In this document: piece by piece, positions 24,563 through 35,689 of the stretch | How the letters are laid out: every line of letters begins with the position of its first letter | Numbering within the stretch: the stretch's first letter is position 1 | DNA from: Takakia lepidozioides | Lineage: Eukaryota; Streptophyta; Takakiopsida; Takakiales; Takakiaceae | Length of the DNA stretch: 64,000 nt | Assembly (NCBI GenBank): GCA_030704615.1 | Contig: CM060734.1 | Span: forward strand, 10,848,001-10,912,000 | Reading direction: 5' to 3' | Translations under genes and position numbers: made by a program | Notes under the pieces: model-generated | Told to the model about the DNA's origin: nothing | Seen by the model: the letters and a program-made list of their open reading frames with translations, nothing else | The model's database searches: none

Positions 24563-25742
24563 CTAGTCATCCTCATCCTCATCCTCAGTGGAGGACTCAG
24601 AGCTATCCGATGAGCCTGATGACTCCGCGCCCTTTGCCAGAGCACGTAAATGAGGCGGCGTTCCCCTAAGTCCCACAGAGCTCTCATCCAATCCCTGGGC
24701 ATGACCCTCGACCTCATCCATACTAGTGCCATGTGGTGCACTCATCCCCTCTGTGTTGGCCATGTTCTTCACGAGGGATTGCCAACCATGCTCCTTGGCA
24801 TAGTTGTACTCTACCGGAGATGGCTTCCTCTCAAACGCGCGTTGTTACACATGCCACAAATTAAAGTCAGTTCTTCGCGATGATGGAGCCAGAAAGAAGA
24901 CATAACAAAATCCATAGGGAAGTACGACTTACAAATCGCAAGATAAAACCCTTGGATCCGAGGCGCCCCACTTGTGTGTGGATTCGTGCTTGTCAAGGCG
25001 GACTGTTGTTGCTTCGCGTGCCCGGTCAAATTTGGCCTTGTTTGCGGCATCAATCTCTCCCGCAATGAGTGCATCCCACGATACCTATGCACCCCCCCCC
25101 CCCCCCCCCCCCCCCCAACAATTAGTGAATTACACACATACGTTGCATCGAATCCACCTCATTAATGCACATGCGACAAATGGAAGTTGACATGATTCAG
25201 GATTTGCCAACCTGTGTAATTCCATAAGGTGGTTTGGGTATGGCCCCCTTTTCTATTGCCCTCCGAATGATCTATCTGGCACGGTACCTCCTGTCTTTCA
25301 AGTTTCGCCCCACCATCTCCATCACCCTTGTGTCACTCCAATTGCCCGGAAACCGGCGGTCTAACTCACGGGCATACGCCCGTTTCGCGCCAAAGTGTTG
25401 ATCAGCCCACTCGATGTGCAAAAGGAACCACCTCAATGCGAGTTCAAAGGCTGGCTTCTTCATAGCCTCCCAGAACGCACCGCAGGGGTCACCATGGCGA
25501 TTCACCTCCACCGGTGGCACCACGATCTTTGCCAACTCCATGTCCTATATCGCCAAGGCCATCCCACCCTCTCCCTTCTTTGTAGCATCCTTCCCATGCT
25601 CCTTTGTTACCCCACTGCCCTCCCCCGCATGCACACTCACCCCTTCCTCTCCATGGGACTTCTTCTTCTTCTTCTTCGTTTCCTTCCCCTTCTCCGCAAC
25701 CATCTCCTTCCTCTTCCCCGCTATTTCCTCTCTCTCGAGGTT
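24563..25742 (-). pseudogene. CACTA-associated accessory protein, decayed
   Basis: Minus-strand coding pieces: a lysine-rich segment (25740-25550, KGKETKKKKKK); a conserved-looking block CGAFWEAMKKPAFELALRWF with HIEWADQHFGAKRAYA and ELDRRFPGNWSDTRVMEMVG (25541-25272); a piece with WDALIAGEIDAANKAKFDRA and HESTHKWG (about 25070-24950); and a C-terminal acidic tail ending TEDEDEDD at 24563. In-frame TAG codons break it after ...MALAI and after ...RYRAR (where IIRRAIEKG follows). Introns and a poly(C) tract (25092-25116) separate the pieces. It resembles the second, DNA-binding type of protein of plant transposons, but I cannot assign a family. Its upstream end meets the T-element terminus. Confidence 0.5.
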
Positions 25743-25954
25743 AGCTATTTCATGAGCATGAGCGGCATGAACGGAGTAGCAAGACAATCGGTTTTCATGA
25801 GCAGAAGTACAAATTTTGGAAATAAAAAACATTTAAAAAAAAAAAAAAAAAACCCAATATAATATTCATTGTTTGAAGTAAAAATTGTAGTTTTGAGAGC
25901 CGTGCTCATGATATTTCGTCTTCCGCTCATGCGAATTCCGAGCGACATCTGCAA

Positions 25955-26205
25955 AAATGGCGCCGAATTTCGCGGTAATAGGTTCCGCAACCGGAGAAAT
26001 CTGCGACGTATTTCGCGGTAATAGGTGTCTCCGGCGAAAAATGGTGCCGAATTTTGCGGCTATAGGTCCCAACATGGCAGGTGTGTAAGCCCAAAATTTG
26101 GAAATGTGGCGCCGAATTTCGGTACATGGTGCCGGGGATTGCACAGATGTTGGGCAGTTCTTGGGCCATGTAACTAGAGATTCGGCGCCATTTTTTCAGA
26201 CATCG
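25955..26205. repeat. GGCGCC-containing half-repeats in the T left subterminal region
   Basis: Near 25968, 26036, 26104 and 26190 occur variants of AAAATGGCGCCGAATTTC, two of them followed by GCGGTAATAGGT-like words. The motif equals one half of the palindrome in the 96-bp array. They lie between the transposase stop and the element terminus. Confidence 0.75.
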
Positions 26206-26284
26206 GACTTGCGGTGCTCGACAAGACCTCCTCGGGCAACATCACGGGACCACAAGGGAGCGTGCGAATATTCTTGTCAGCTCG

Positions 26285-29139
26285 TCATGAATCCTCTTCT
26301 CCGCCAGGTGCCTCGTCAAGTCTTCGTCTCACTGGACGAGTGTGAACATCTCCTTCCAAGTGTTGGCCACTTCGAAGCAATGGCGTGTCCCGAAGGCCCT
26401 CTCGCAAGGCTGCCGCCCACTTGCGAGGATTCTTCGATCTGGAGGCAGTCCGCATCAGCATTTCCTGCCTGTCCGGCCCCAAGCCCCACTGTTTCCCTTT
26501 CAAGAACTCCTTGTACCTACGTTGCTGCATAATTGACCTCACAATGTCCTCCGTTGTGGCAGTGAGGATGTCCACCAGATGCGCCGCAGAGGAGGCACGC
26601 CAGGAAGAATGTACTGATTCGGCCATGTTTGTTGTCGGCATGTTGGTGTCGGAGTCGAGACACATTTCCTGCACATGCACATGTTCAGGTTACAAGCAAA
26701 TTACAAATAATGAGTAGCTAGCATAATATTCAACGGGACGCAAATTTGCCCAACTCACCTCCCGCATATAGTCGCCAAACTAGAGGAAACGATAATGCCA
26801 CCATGCTAGCCAACTGACCATTGCTCCCTCATCTGATTTCTTTACAGCACCTGACGTTGTCCACCAAGCCCGTATACATGCAAACTGTGTCTCTGAATCA
26901 TCCAAGGTGGGAGCACGCTTCCACGTAAGACACATGGAACGGTGCTCCTCTCTGAAATCTGGCGCCACGAGCCTGGTTGTGTACTGCGACAAGCTCTGCA
27001 GAAAATGGAACCCACAAAATGCCTCTCTTTGCTTTTCATCGGAACATTGGGGTCTTCCCCGTACACCCTTCGGATGGCAGCCCAATTTGCTTGTGCGTTG
27101 TCCGCCATGAAACCACGGAAATTGGGAGGGGGAAATCCTGCCCTGGCAATCTGTTCGTTTATTCCCTGCCAAAGAAGCATCTCCAATTGTGTGTCCTCTC
27201 CTTTCACCTCACAAATAACAATTGTCATTAGCATCCTGCAGTGGGTGTCGTAGACATGTGCACCCATTGTCACCCACTGGGGTGATTTGTAATTCACTTG
27301 ATATGGTCGAACATGACCCAACTGTTTGACAAGTCCCCACTCGTCATCCGGTGGACCAGTTCGACACCACTGTCAGGCCCACATGTTGACATTTTGAATA
27401 CAAAACAGCGATCTGCCTCAGTCCCTTGTCCTGGAAATCTACTTCCATGAATGTAGTCATATCCACATCGTCGCTTCACCTCCAAAATGGAGTACATATC
27501 CGAGCCACGCCCAATTCTCTGTTTGTAGGAGACAATGTGGTTTCGGACATTCGGTGAACAGACGTGGAACACCGACTCCAGCAATGCCTCCATTTCCTTC
27601 TCATCGAGAGGAACTCTGTCGAAGCCGTCTTCCGACATAATTCTGGCCAATGCCATCTTATGGGCGGCCTGCAGCTGTATCTGTTTGGGTTTGGCACCAG
27701 GTCTCAACTTAACCTCCTCCTGAACGAGCTGCTATGCCTCGTGGGCAGCCTCCCGCGAGTTACCCCTCGCCAATTTGTGACAATGGGAACCAACGTGTAT
27801 GCAAGCTCGTGTGAGGTCAGGGAAACGGTGCAACACATAGAACTGCTTGGCATTATAAACAGACATGCAATATGGTGGTTCTTTGCAATGTGCACACTTA
27901 AATGTGGAGTTTGGAACCTTCTCCTGAGCTCGAAATGGTTGATGACATGTGTCTGTCCAATCCGTCTTGTTCCTGTGATCTCTGGATTTAAAGTGGAAGC
28001 AAGTTGGGGAGAAACACCACAACGCGCCCGCACAAACAACGTAGCGCACCCGCACACCATTGAGCATCTTCATGCTGGTGGTTTTGGTGACGCACCAAGG
28101 ATGACCGTCATGTCTCCTATCCATATCTATCAATATTTTGGACGCCCTCGAATAGTCCGTTCGAGGAGGGAACTCAAAGAAGATATTACCGTCGACGTCA
28201 GCGGGAAGACAGATTTAATTGCGAACTTGTTGTAGTCCAGGAATGCGGCCCCTGGCCTTTGCACATAACTGCCAACGGTATGCAGTCAGAAGGTATATGA
28301 CCAGTGCAGATGCGCTGCACAAACCAATAATTGTGGCATCTGACAAGAAGCGTGGGGGGGTGAGCGTGTAAGCACCTTCCCCATGGACAGAGGGAACTGA
28401 CAGAGGTGGCATTCCAGTGGGTCTGATTGCAAGATTGAGTGCAAGACCCTCGCTGCCAAAGTCAACATTCAACAAAATGCAACATTGCACAAAAAGTGGA
28501 ACTTTGGTTCAAAGGAGACATTTTTATTAATAATGAACTGGGACAAGTATGCATGCCCTCACAAACCGAGGGAAGCCAAAAGTATGCATGCAATCCATGC
28601 CTCTCAACAAGTTCATGACTGACAGGGTGTCGGTACGTGAAGACAATGGATACAGCCCGTTCGCCTTTGGTGTAGTGGACAACGGTGTCATCTCCTCCGA
28701 TATATGCACCATCGTAAATCGAGATCTTTGCTGTGGAGACTCTATGTCCATAGGACTCATCCTTGTAGCTTATGAGAATGTCCCCATACACTGTTTGCGA
28801 TGGAATCTTCTCTGGCATGTACGTACACCCGATGCAATCCTCGTAGGCCCACTGGCAGCACCTCCAATGATGTAGGAAGGCCGTGCGGCTTTTGGGGATG
28901 TTCCATGCTGGCGGAAACTGCAGATCAACGATTCGCAGGCACCAAAGCCGCGCAGGCCCGTCCCGGCGAGGCTGATCGTGGAGACCAGGAAGATACTCAA
29001 GAGCGGACAGGTGCACCCTCCTCTGCTGAGAGTGGTCTATCCAATCCTGTAGGTATATGAAAATATCCCCTGACTTGGGCAAGAAGTCCCACGGGGTGAG
29101 ATGCTTGTTTGTGCAGTTGCTGGGATCCCGGCACGCCAT
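26285..29139 (-). pseudogene. MULE-like transposase of element T
   Basis: Starts at ATG 29139, about 110 bp from the arm of the array, and ends in GGEEDS and TGA at 26285. In order: an N-terminal region with IFIYLQDWIDHSQQRR; a tyrosine/aspartate-rich block; a cysteine/histidine cluster (KCAHCKEPPYC, RACIHVGSHCH; about 27900-27770); a central region; then KGEDTQLEMLLWQGINEQIA and FMADNAQANWAAIRRVYG (27110-27060), followed by CGFHF. The E...D...CxxH arrangement is that of Mutator-type transposases. An intron near 26758-26675 leads to EMCLDSDTNMPTTNMAESVH. An in-frame TAG at 27732 (AHEA stop QLVQEE) and frameshifts near 28300 and 27045 disable it. The Mutator assignment rests on motifs only. 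Confidence 0.65.
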
Positions 29140-29250
29140 CGCCGACTATTGAAAGGGCTACTAGGAAGCAGAGAGGGTGCGCAGGGAAGGGGGAGTGTGG
29201 GGAAGCTGAAGTGAGAGGAGCTCCGAGTGAGCAAGTGTTGTTGTTGTCTC

Positions 29251-30110
29251 GGTTTGAAACGCGTGGGTCACGAGCGAAGGTCGGGCAAGTGGCAAAGAAA
29301 AAGAGCAACATTTAATATAGCCGTACCCAGGAATGAGGGGCAGAATTTAATTCGACATGGCGTCAAATCGGAGGGTGACGACACCTGGCCCACAGAGAAC
29401 ATCCCACGGATGGAAAAATGGAGCCGAATTTAATACGAGGCCCGTCAGATGAAGTCGTGGACACCTGGCCGACAGAGAACATCCCTCGGATGGAAAAATG
29501 GCGACGAATCTCCAATGAGGCCGTTCGGCTGAAGTTGTCTCGGGGGGAGAGGCCAACACCTGGCCTACAAAGAATATCCCCCGGATGGCAAAACGGTGCC
29601 GAATTTCCATACGAGGCCCGTCGGGTGAAGTCGTCTCAGGGGGAGAGGCCGACACCTGGCCGACAGAGAACATCCCTCGGATGGAAAAACGGCGCCAAAT
29701 TTCCATCCGAGGCCGTTCGGATGAAGTGATCTCGGGGGGAGAGGCCGACACCTGGCCGATAGAGAACATCCCACGGATGGAAAAATGGCGCCGAATTTCC
29801 ATACGAGGCCGGTCGGATGAAGTCGTCTCGGGGGGAGAGACCGACACCTGGCCGACAGAGAACGTCCCTCGGATGAAAAACGCGCCCGAATTTCCATCCG
29901 AGGCTGTTCGGATGAAGTTGTCTCGGGGGAGAGGCCGACACCTGGCCGACAGATAACATCCCCCGGATGGAAAAACGGCGCCGAATTTCCATACGAGGCC
30001 CGTCGGATGAAGTCGTCTCGGGGGGAGAGGCCGACACCTGGCCGACAGAGAATATCCATCGGATGGAAAAACGGCGCCGAATTTCCTTACGAGGCCCGTC
30101 GGCGGCGCCA
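29251..30110 (-). repeat. Inverted arm plus 96-bp palindrome array (right array)
   Basis: 29251-29385 is the inverted counterpart of 21225-21336. It is followed by about seven and a half 96-bp units in the opposite orientation to the left array, each with GGATGGAAAAACGGCGCCG and AATTTCCATCCGAGG or a variant. It occupies almost all the space between the divergent transposase-like (start 29139) and methyltransferase-like (start 30174) genes, so it is well placed as a shared upstream control region. GGCGCC occurs once more just past the array at about 30104. Confidence 0.92.
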
Positions 30111-30173
30111 TTTTTCCAGTTCCGGGCCCAGTCAGATCTGGGACTTAGCCATTTTCGGACCCAGTCTGGAAAA

Positions 30174-32562
30174 ATGGATGTGATTATGTCTCTGTTTTTT
30201 GAATGCAGGTACTGTAAGTTCTCCCTGTTGGAGAAAGGTCATCTGTCCTTCCAGCCGCCATTCTTCCTCGTATGGAGGAACCCTGGAGCTGACTCCATGT
30301 ACACTGACGTTATCGTGAAGGAGTGGCATCTGGAGCATTTGCACGACTGCCCTTGGTATGTGGACCTTCCGCCCGGCTCGCTCGACTCATCCGAGTTCCA
30401 ATTGAAGCTGGATGTGGAGGCCCGACAAAACCGGGCTCCGCTGCCTCCGCTGGGTCCAAAGGAGGCGAAAGCACTTGCCAAGTCCAGGAAAGCGGCAGAG
30501 CTTGCTCATGCAGGTATTCAGGAGAAATTGAAAGAGAAGAATAAAGGACAAATGAAAAGGACACGGAAACAGGGGAGTAAAGTAACCCCCAAAAAACAGA
30601 AAACCACCGGGGCACCAGAGGAGGCGTAGGAGGGCCCCAAGGAGTGACTCCGACGACGACTTTGTGCAAGGTCCTGCGACTGCTGCTGCTGCTACCAAGT
30701 CGCCGGTTGTCCGGTTCCCCAAGTCAGTTCGGACTGGGACTGGCTCTGCCAAGAAGTTGGCATTTGAGGGCGAGCCTACACAGCGGTATTCGGCGGTGAC
30801 GTTTCCGCAAAGGCCAAAGCTAGAATCCCCAACTATCATCCAATGCGTCAATGAGAGCTTTCTTGACGCTCTGGCTGCCAGGGCGAAGAAGGTGGCACAC
30901 AGCAAGTCTCTGGAGGAGCTGAAGGGGAAAGCCAAGAAGAGGGTTGCTGCTACAGAGCCTAAAGACACCCCTGGTTTGGAAGCCATGATGGAATTCTTCA
31001 ACGGCTGTGAGCACGGATTGCAAAAGCACCTGGGGGGGGGGGTTGAGGTGGAGAGAGCCTGCGATATGATTCTCCTCGATATTCCAGATGGGGAGCTGCC
31101 GGAGGGCCTGGATGGTGTGCCCACCTTGAACAGGTTTACGGAGGACTATTGGAGAGCCGGGTTTGGGCTGGCGGGGATGCTCCTGGATGATGGTGGATGT
31201 ATGGTGGTCCTTGCCACAAGAGGGAAGACCACAGAGAATGTTGTGGCAAGGTGGACACCAAAAAATGTCACCCCGGTCGTCCTGAAAAAATGGTTCTGCA
31301 TCAATACGCGGGGGTTGCGAATAGAGGGCCAGAGTGTAAGTTATCAATCTATTGCATTCACTTCATATTGTGGTGTATCTAAACTAGATCCTGGAGTGGA
31401 TCCCTCTTTTGTTGGATGTGCAGACATTGGTATTTGAGGCATATTGTTTTGTGAAGAGAGGGTCTACGTTCAAATTCTACAATGACAGTCGTCTTGTTGA
31501 TGCCGCTGTGGACCCTGTTACATTACGATGTCCTCTACAACTATGTGACCCAATCCAGTATGCCGAAGGACACAAAGACAGGCAAACCGTGGCGGTACAG
31601 CCGGACCCGGAGCCCTGCTTTCATCCAAACCCTCATGGAGACGTGCTCGGATGTACAAGGGCGGATTCTTGACCTCACATGCGGCACGGGTAAGCCTTCA
31701 CGTGCACATTTTGTCCCCTGGCCCGATTGCAATTGCATGCCGCATGCTACTAACCACCCGCTTTGTCCCTCAGGTGCTTCAATGTGGGCAGGGACGTTGT
31801 CCGACAAGCATGTCTTCGCCTTCGAGCCAGATACTGCCCTCCACAACTCTGAACTTGAAACGGCTGAACGTCTGCCGAAAGAGGAAGAGGCATCCTCGGA
31901 GGATGAGGAAGAATCCGAGAAGGAGGTGGGGGAGGTACAAGTTGGGATTGAGGCCGATGAACCCCCGGTTTACGAATGAGTGGTCGCATTGTAAGTTGCA
32001 TCTTGATTTTGTGAGGCACCTCCCTTTGCTCTCTTATTTCATTGAAAGACCCTTTTTGGCCCTTCTGCGGGTATTGACATTCTTAAAGTGGATTTGTTCT
32101 TACTGCAGGAGGGACGTCTACACCGCAGTTCATGGGCAGGATGAACATGCCTTTTTTTGCCAGGGGGGATTTCATGTCGAGTCCAGAAAGGGACTACATC
32201 TTTCCTACTTATGTTGCCCGGCTTGCTTCGGTGTCCATTAGGAGGTCTTTCGAACCTAGTCGTGTACAACAAATTTTAGCGAGGCAAGCCTCAAGAAAAT
32301 GAAGATGAGGGAGGAGGCAACAGCTATTAGAGCCCGCCAGGCTCGTAGATTTGTCTTGGATTCTGCTGAGGAAAGTGGGAGAGAAGAAGCAGAAGATTCC
32401 CTGCAGGTGAGGTGGACAGTCCCCTAAGGAGAGGACAGAATTTTTGAGAGGCATAGTGGAACTGATGCATCACAGAGCTCGGAGGATGGGGGGGATGAGG
32501 GGGATGAGGAGGAAGGTGGGGAAGTCCTCGAAGTCCTCGGAGGTGTAAGAGAGTAGTGCCCA
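30174..32562 (+). pseudogene. Beta-class DNA methyltransferase-like protein of element T
   Basis: ATG at 30174, 60 bp after the array. The N terminus has CRYC and WHLEHLHDC, a possible metal site, then a Lys/Arg-rich linker. After a frame change near 30630 come SDSDDD and the catalytic-fold region: ACDMILLDIPDGE (31063-31095, motif IV position), then MLLDDGGCMVVLATRG. An intron at 31336-31423 has GTAAGT and GTGCAG. After a frameshift near 31510 comes RTRSPAFIQTLMETC with GRILDLTCGTG (31660-31689), joined over an intron (31690-31773) to ASMWAGTLSDKHVFAFEPD. Motif IV before motif I is the order of beta-class N4C/N6A methyltransferases. DPPY is replaced by DIPD. Acidic tails follow in the last two exons. 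Frameshifts, a lost donor at about 31975 and a TAA near 32425 make this copy inactive. Alternatively it is a non-catalytic relative. Confidence 0.6.
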
Positions 32563-32786
32563 TTCCGGCTATGACAGTTAGGACACACTTGTATAGATGT
32601 GGTTTGCCACAAAATTTGCAATAAAATGTTGCATTTCATTGCTATGACGAATCCACTGGTGCCACATTCCAACTTCACATGACCCTATTTCCATGCCTCC
32701 TAACCCTATTTCCGTGGACACACAATGGTCCGCTCATGCTTTTTTTTTTTCCGCTCATGCTCATGCCGCTCATGAAATAGCAGCCC

Positions 32787-32990
32787 CCTCTCAAGGACCT
32801 GGACCTGGAACCGCAAGTCTTCACCCTGCAGGATAAATCTGACTTAGAGAGGCTGTAGTGTCCAACCATGTCTGTGGGCAACCTGAAGACATTATTCATT
32901 TTCTGATACACCGTCCGGGGTTCTCTCACCAAAGAGACGCTCTCTTCAAATCTATCAAGGGAATTGTGCATGTACCTCTGTTTACTAACT
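32787..32990 (+). pseudogene. Diverged copy of the 35397-35678 reading frame
   Basis: 32793-32875 closely matches 35522-35607 (GACCTGGA, CCGCAAGTCTT and GACTTAGAGAG words). A TAG and small indels interrupt the frame. The two copies flank R2, suggesting that R2 arrived with or inside this sequence. The product is not recognised. Confidence 0.5.
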
Positions 32991-33005
32991 TTGAAAAAGT
33001 CGAGG

Positions 33006-35347
33006 CAGCAGCTGCTCAATCACTCCCCCCCCCCCCCCCCCCCCCACCTTCTTTTCTTTTCTTTGTTGCCCCCTGATGTCTCCCTCTCACTCCCTCTCTC
33101 TCCCTCTCTCTCCCTCTGGACACTGGGCTTATGGAATTGTTGTCCCGACTTCCATCCTTGAGGAAATTGAAAAAAATTGCAAAATTGGGTTGCAGGGAAT
33201 TTTGGATGTTCTTTATCCAATTTTTTTTTTAAAACCAAACTATATTTTTAGTGAAATATTTCTTCACTAAAAAACTGTGAAATTCCCGTCAGTTTCTACT
33301 TTTCAATCCAACCTGGATGAAAAAAAGACTTCATCTGACAGGACCTAAATACAGGGCAAAACAGTTTTTTTTTTTTATAAAAAATCCCCCATGTGTTTCA
33401 TCTAACCTAGATGAAATACGGACTACATCCGTTGAAGTGCAAAACAGGATGAAAGCACGATGTCTTTCATCTTCCACGAATGAGAAACGGACAACGTCCG
33501 TCGGACGGACAGACTGGCGGATGTTTTTCATCCTGAGAAGGATGGATGACGGGCCAGGCAGGGGAAAACCCTGCGCAACCCTAATGTCTTTCTTTTTGCG
33601 CTGCGAGAGTACGCGCGATGGCGGCTTGTGAGGAGCGATGGTGCTCGTGCTGCAGATACCTTGAGCTGCCATTCGTTGAGTGTTTATGGCTCCTGTGAGT
33701 GACGCCTGGGCGAGCTCTTTTAAGGCGATGGCTTAGTGATGAGGGAAGATTCCCTGTCTCAATTGTATGTTTTTTTGCTGCACAAGGGAACCGCGGCAGT
33801 GATGGCGGAGGCACCCCCTGCATGCCTAGGTTGTTTCCCTGGTAGCCCTCCTCTGGATCTTTGATGAATGGTGGCACAAGGAAGTCTCTCTCCCTCCCTT
33901 TATAAACCCTACCTTTTGAAACCAAGCTCTTTTTTTCTTGTGCTTGGCAAGATCTTGCTTTGGTGAAGGTAGCAGTGCTGTGGTGCTGGCGAAGTCCTCC
34001 CTGCACGGTTAGGCTTGTGGAGAGATAACGACTCTCCTCCAAACAATAAAAAAGGTTTTTTTTTTTTCGTTGATTTTGCTTCCTTGTTTCCTTTGGCATT
34101 CTCTGCGCTTAGATTGAAGTGTATTTGACCTCGATGCAGTGTGGAAGCCTGCTACTCACCTCGTGCATCCTCACTAACTCACAATGCGTTGTGGTTGTTT
34201 TTGGGACGGGCACAGTGAGGGCTTCCACTTATATTCTGATGTCTAAGTGCTGCTGGATGCCAAGTGGGATTGCAGAGCAGGGAAAGGAATCGTTTGCCAA
34301 GGACTCATCCTAAAATGTTGAAAAACTAAACTACTCCCAGCCATTGGAAAGACTCTGTTATGATGTGACAGCCGGGTTTATGATGGCTTGTGTGAGAGAC
34401 ACACATCTATTTTCCAGGCCCTAGTTTGCTTTCCTTACCTTATGGTAGTTGGAAACTAATTGAGAGGCTGCAAGGAACTGTTTGCTGCAGCTACTCGGGT
34501 ACCTCTGTTTAAAAGACCCCTGTTATGTTCCAACCCAGATGGCTTTTGATTAGCTAGATGCTTAGGCCAGGTTATGGTGAAGTTTCTGCCTGTGGCTATT
34601 CGGCTGACACTGAAATATGGCAGTAATATAAAATGGTAACCTGGTTTTTGAGGCAGCCAGGGTGGTCAAGTGGAAATACCCCCTGGACATGGTGTAATGA
34701 CATGGTCAAATGTGGAATGATGTGAAGGGTTTACTGACAGTACCATATACTGTCACAAGATGTGTATGCAGTCCTTTATATTTACCTTGTTTTGTCAAGA
34801 GCTTTGATTTTCAGCTGTAGCAAGAAATAAAGGTATAGGGGTGTTCTGGAAAACTTAACCAGACATATCCACATCCCCTGCGGGGGCAAGCTGTACTGCA
34901 CACCAGTCTAAAACAAATACTGGCAAGCAAGGTATTTAAATCTGTGATATCCAGTGTTGATTTCTTTTTTAAGAAAACCCTCCATGACACCCATGGGTTT
35001 TAGTAAGTATGCTTGGATCACAGCTTGCAGACAGTAAATCTATATGACTATGTGACCTGCAACCACAAGGCCAAAATATGGCCAAGTACCCGCCATCTCA
35101 CCCAGACCTATGTAAGTGTATCATGATCTTGACTGGTTGTCAATCAGCATCAGTGGCATACTCTCTGGATTATGAATCATACTGACATGAACACATTACT
35201 GTGCATGGGTGTCATTCTAGATTTTCTAAGCTTGATGATTGATGGATGGTGCCACTGTTAAGTGGCTGATATGTCTATTATTCTTTCATGACAACGACCC
35301 TAGGGGTCCTGTCTTTGTCTTGACATGAAAAACGTATCTTCCCTCTC
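33006..35347. repeat. 2.4-kb dispersed repeat, copy R2
   Basis: Same orientation as R1 (2477-4866) and near-identical, with a few indels: a longer CT-rich run near 33080, loss of about 45 bp near 34335 relative to R1, and a 21-nt poly(C) at 33025-33045. It lies inside the CACTA element, between element T and the CACTA internal subterminal block. No shared coding frame is evident. Confidence 0.85.
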
Positions 35348-35396
35348 TTCTGTGTTGCTCTCTTTTAAGCTCCCGACACCCTAAAATTCAGGTCAG

Positions 35397-35678
35397 ATGG
35401 TGGGTTCAGCTGCAACATATGTCCAACACCAGATTATCTCTAAGTTAATCGACTCTATATCTTGGAAACAGGACCGCCCTGTCAAACAGGGTGAACCCTG
35501 GGAGAAGAGAGTAAAAGAGATCCTCAAGGATCTGAATCTGGACCCGCAAGTCTTGACCTTGCTGGATAATCCTGACTTAGAGAGTGTAGTGTCCAAAGCC
35601 ATGTCTGTTACCACGAAAAATTGTCCCGATGAAAATGAAGTTAGGAAGAAAACTTCCCTGAACTTTTCCATTCTGTGA
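35397..35678 (+). CDS. Hypothetical 93-aa fragment
   Basis: A frame with natural-looking composition: HQIISKLIDSISWKQDRPVK, then WEKRVKEILKDLNLDPQVLT and NPDLESVVSKAMSV. A second, decayed copy of its middle lies at 32793-32875. No family was recognised. The amphipathic, helix-rich look would suit part of a larger protein, possibly retroelement Gag or a host exon duplicated with R2. Probably a fragment. Confidence 0.35.
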   Translation: MVGSAATYVQHQIISKLIDSISWKQDRPVKQGEPWEKRVKEILKDLNLDPQVLTLLDNPDLESVVSKAMSVTTKNCPDENEVRKKTSLNFSIL

Positions 35679-35689
35679 CATTGTGGAAG

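Larger units (their letters stand above)
25744..32781. mobile_element. Element T: transposase-like and methyltransferase-like genes, divergent
   Basis: The inferred ends are inverted: GCTATTTCATGAGC at 25744 and GCTCATGAAATAGC ending at 32781, each followed inward by repeated CATGAGC/GCTCATG words. Between them lie a MULE-like transposase gene (minus), an intergenic palindrome array and a beta-class methyltransferase-like gene (plus). The right end recurs exactly at 22138 in the second copy. A target duplication was not found, and the flanks on the two sides differ in origin, so the left boundary is less secure than the right. Confidence 0.6.

Noticed and set aside
2477-35347. R1 and R2 as the two LTRs of one 33-kb retrotransposon
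   Set aside because: The interval contains an intact cellular gene, and R2 lies inside a CACTA insertion that R1 lies outside. There are no TG...CA ends, primer-binding site or target duplication.
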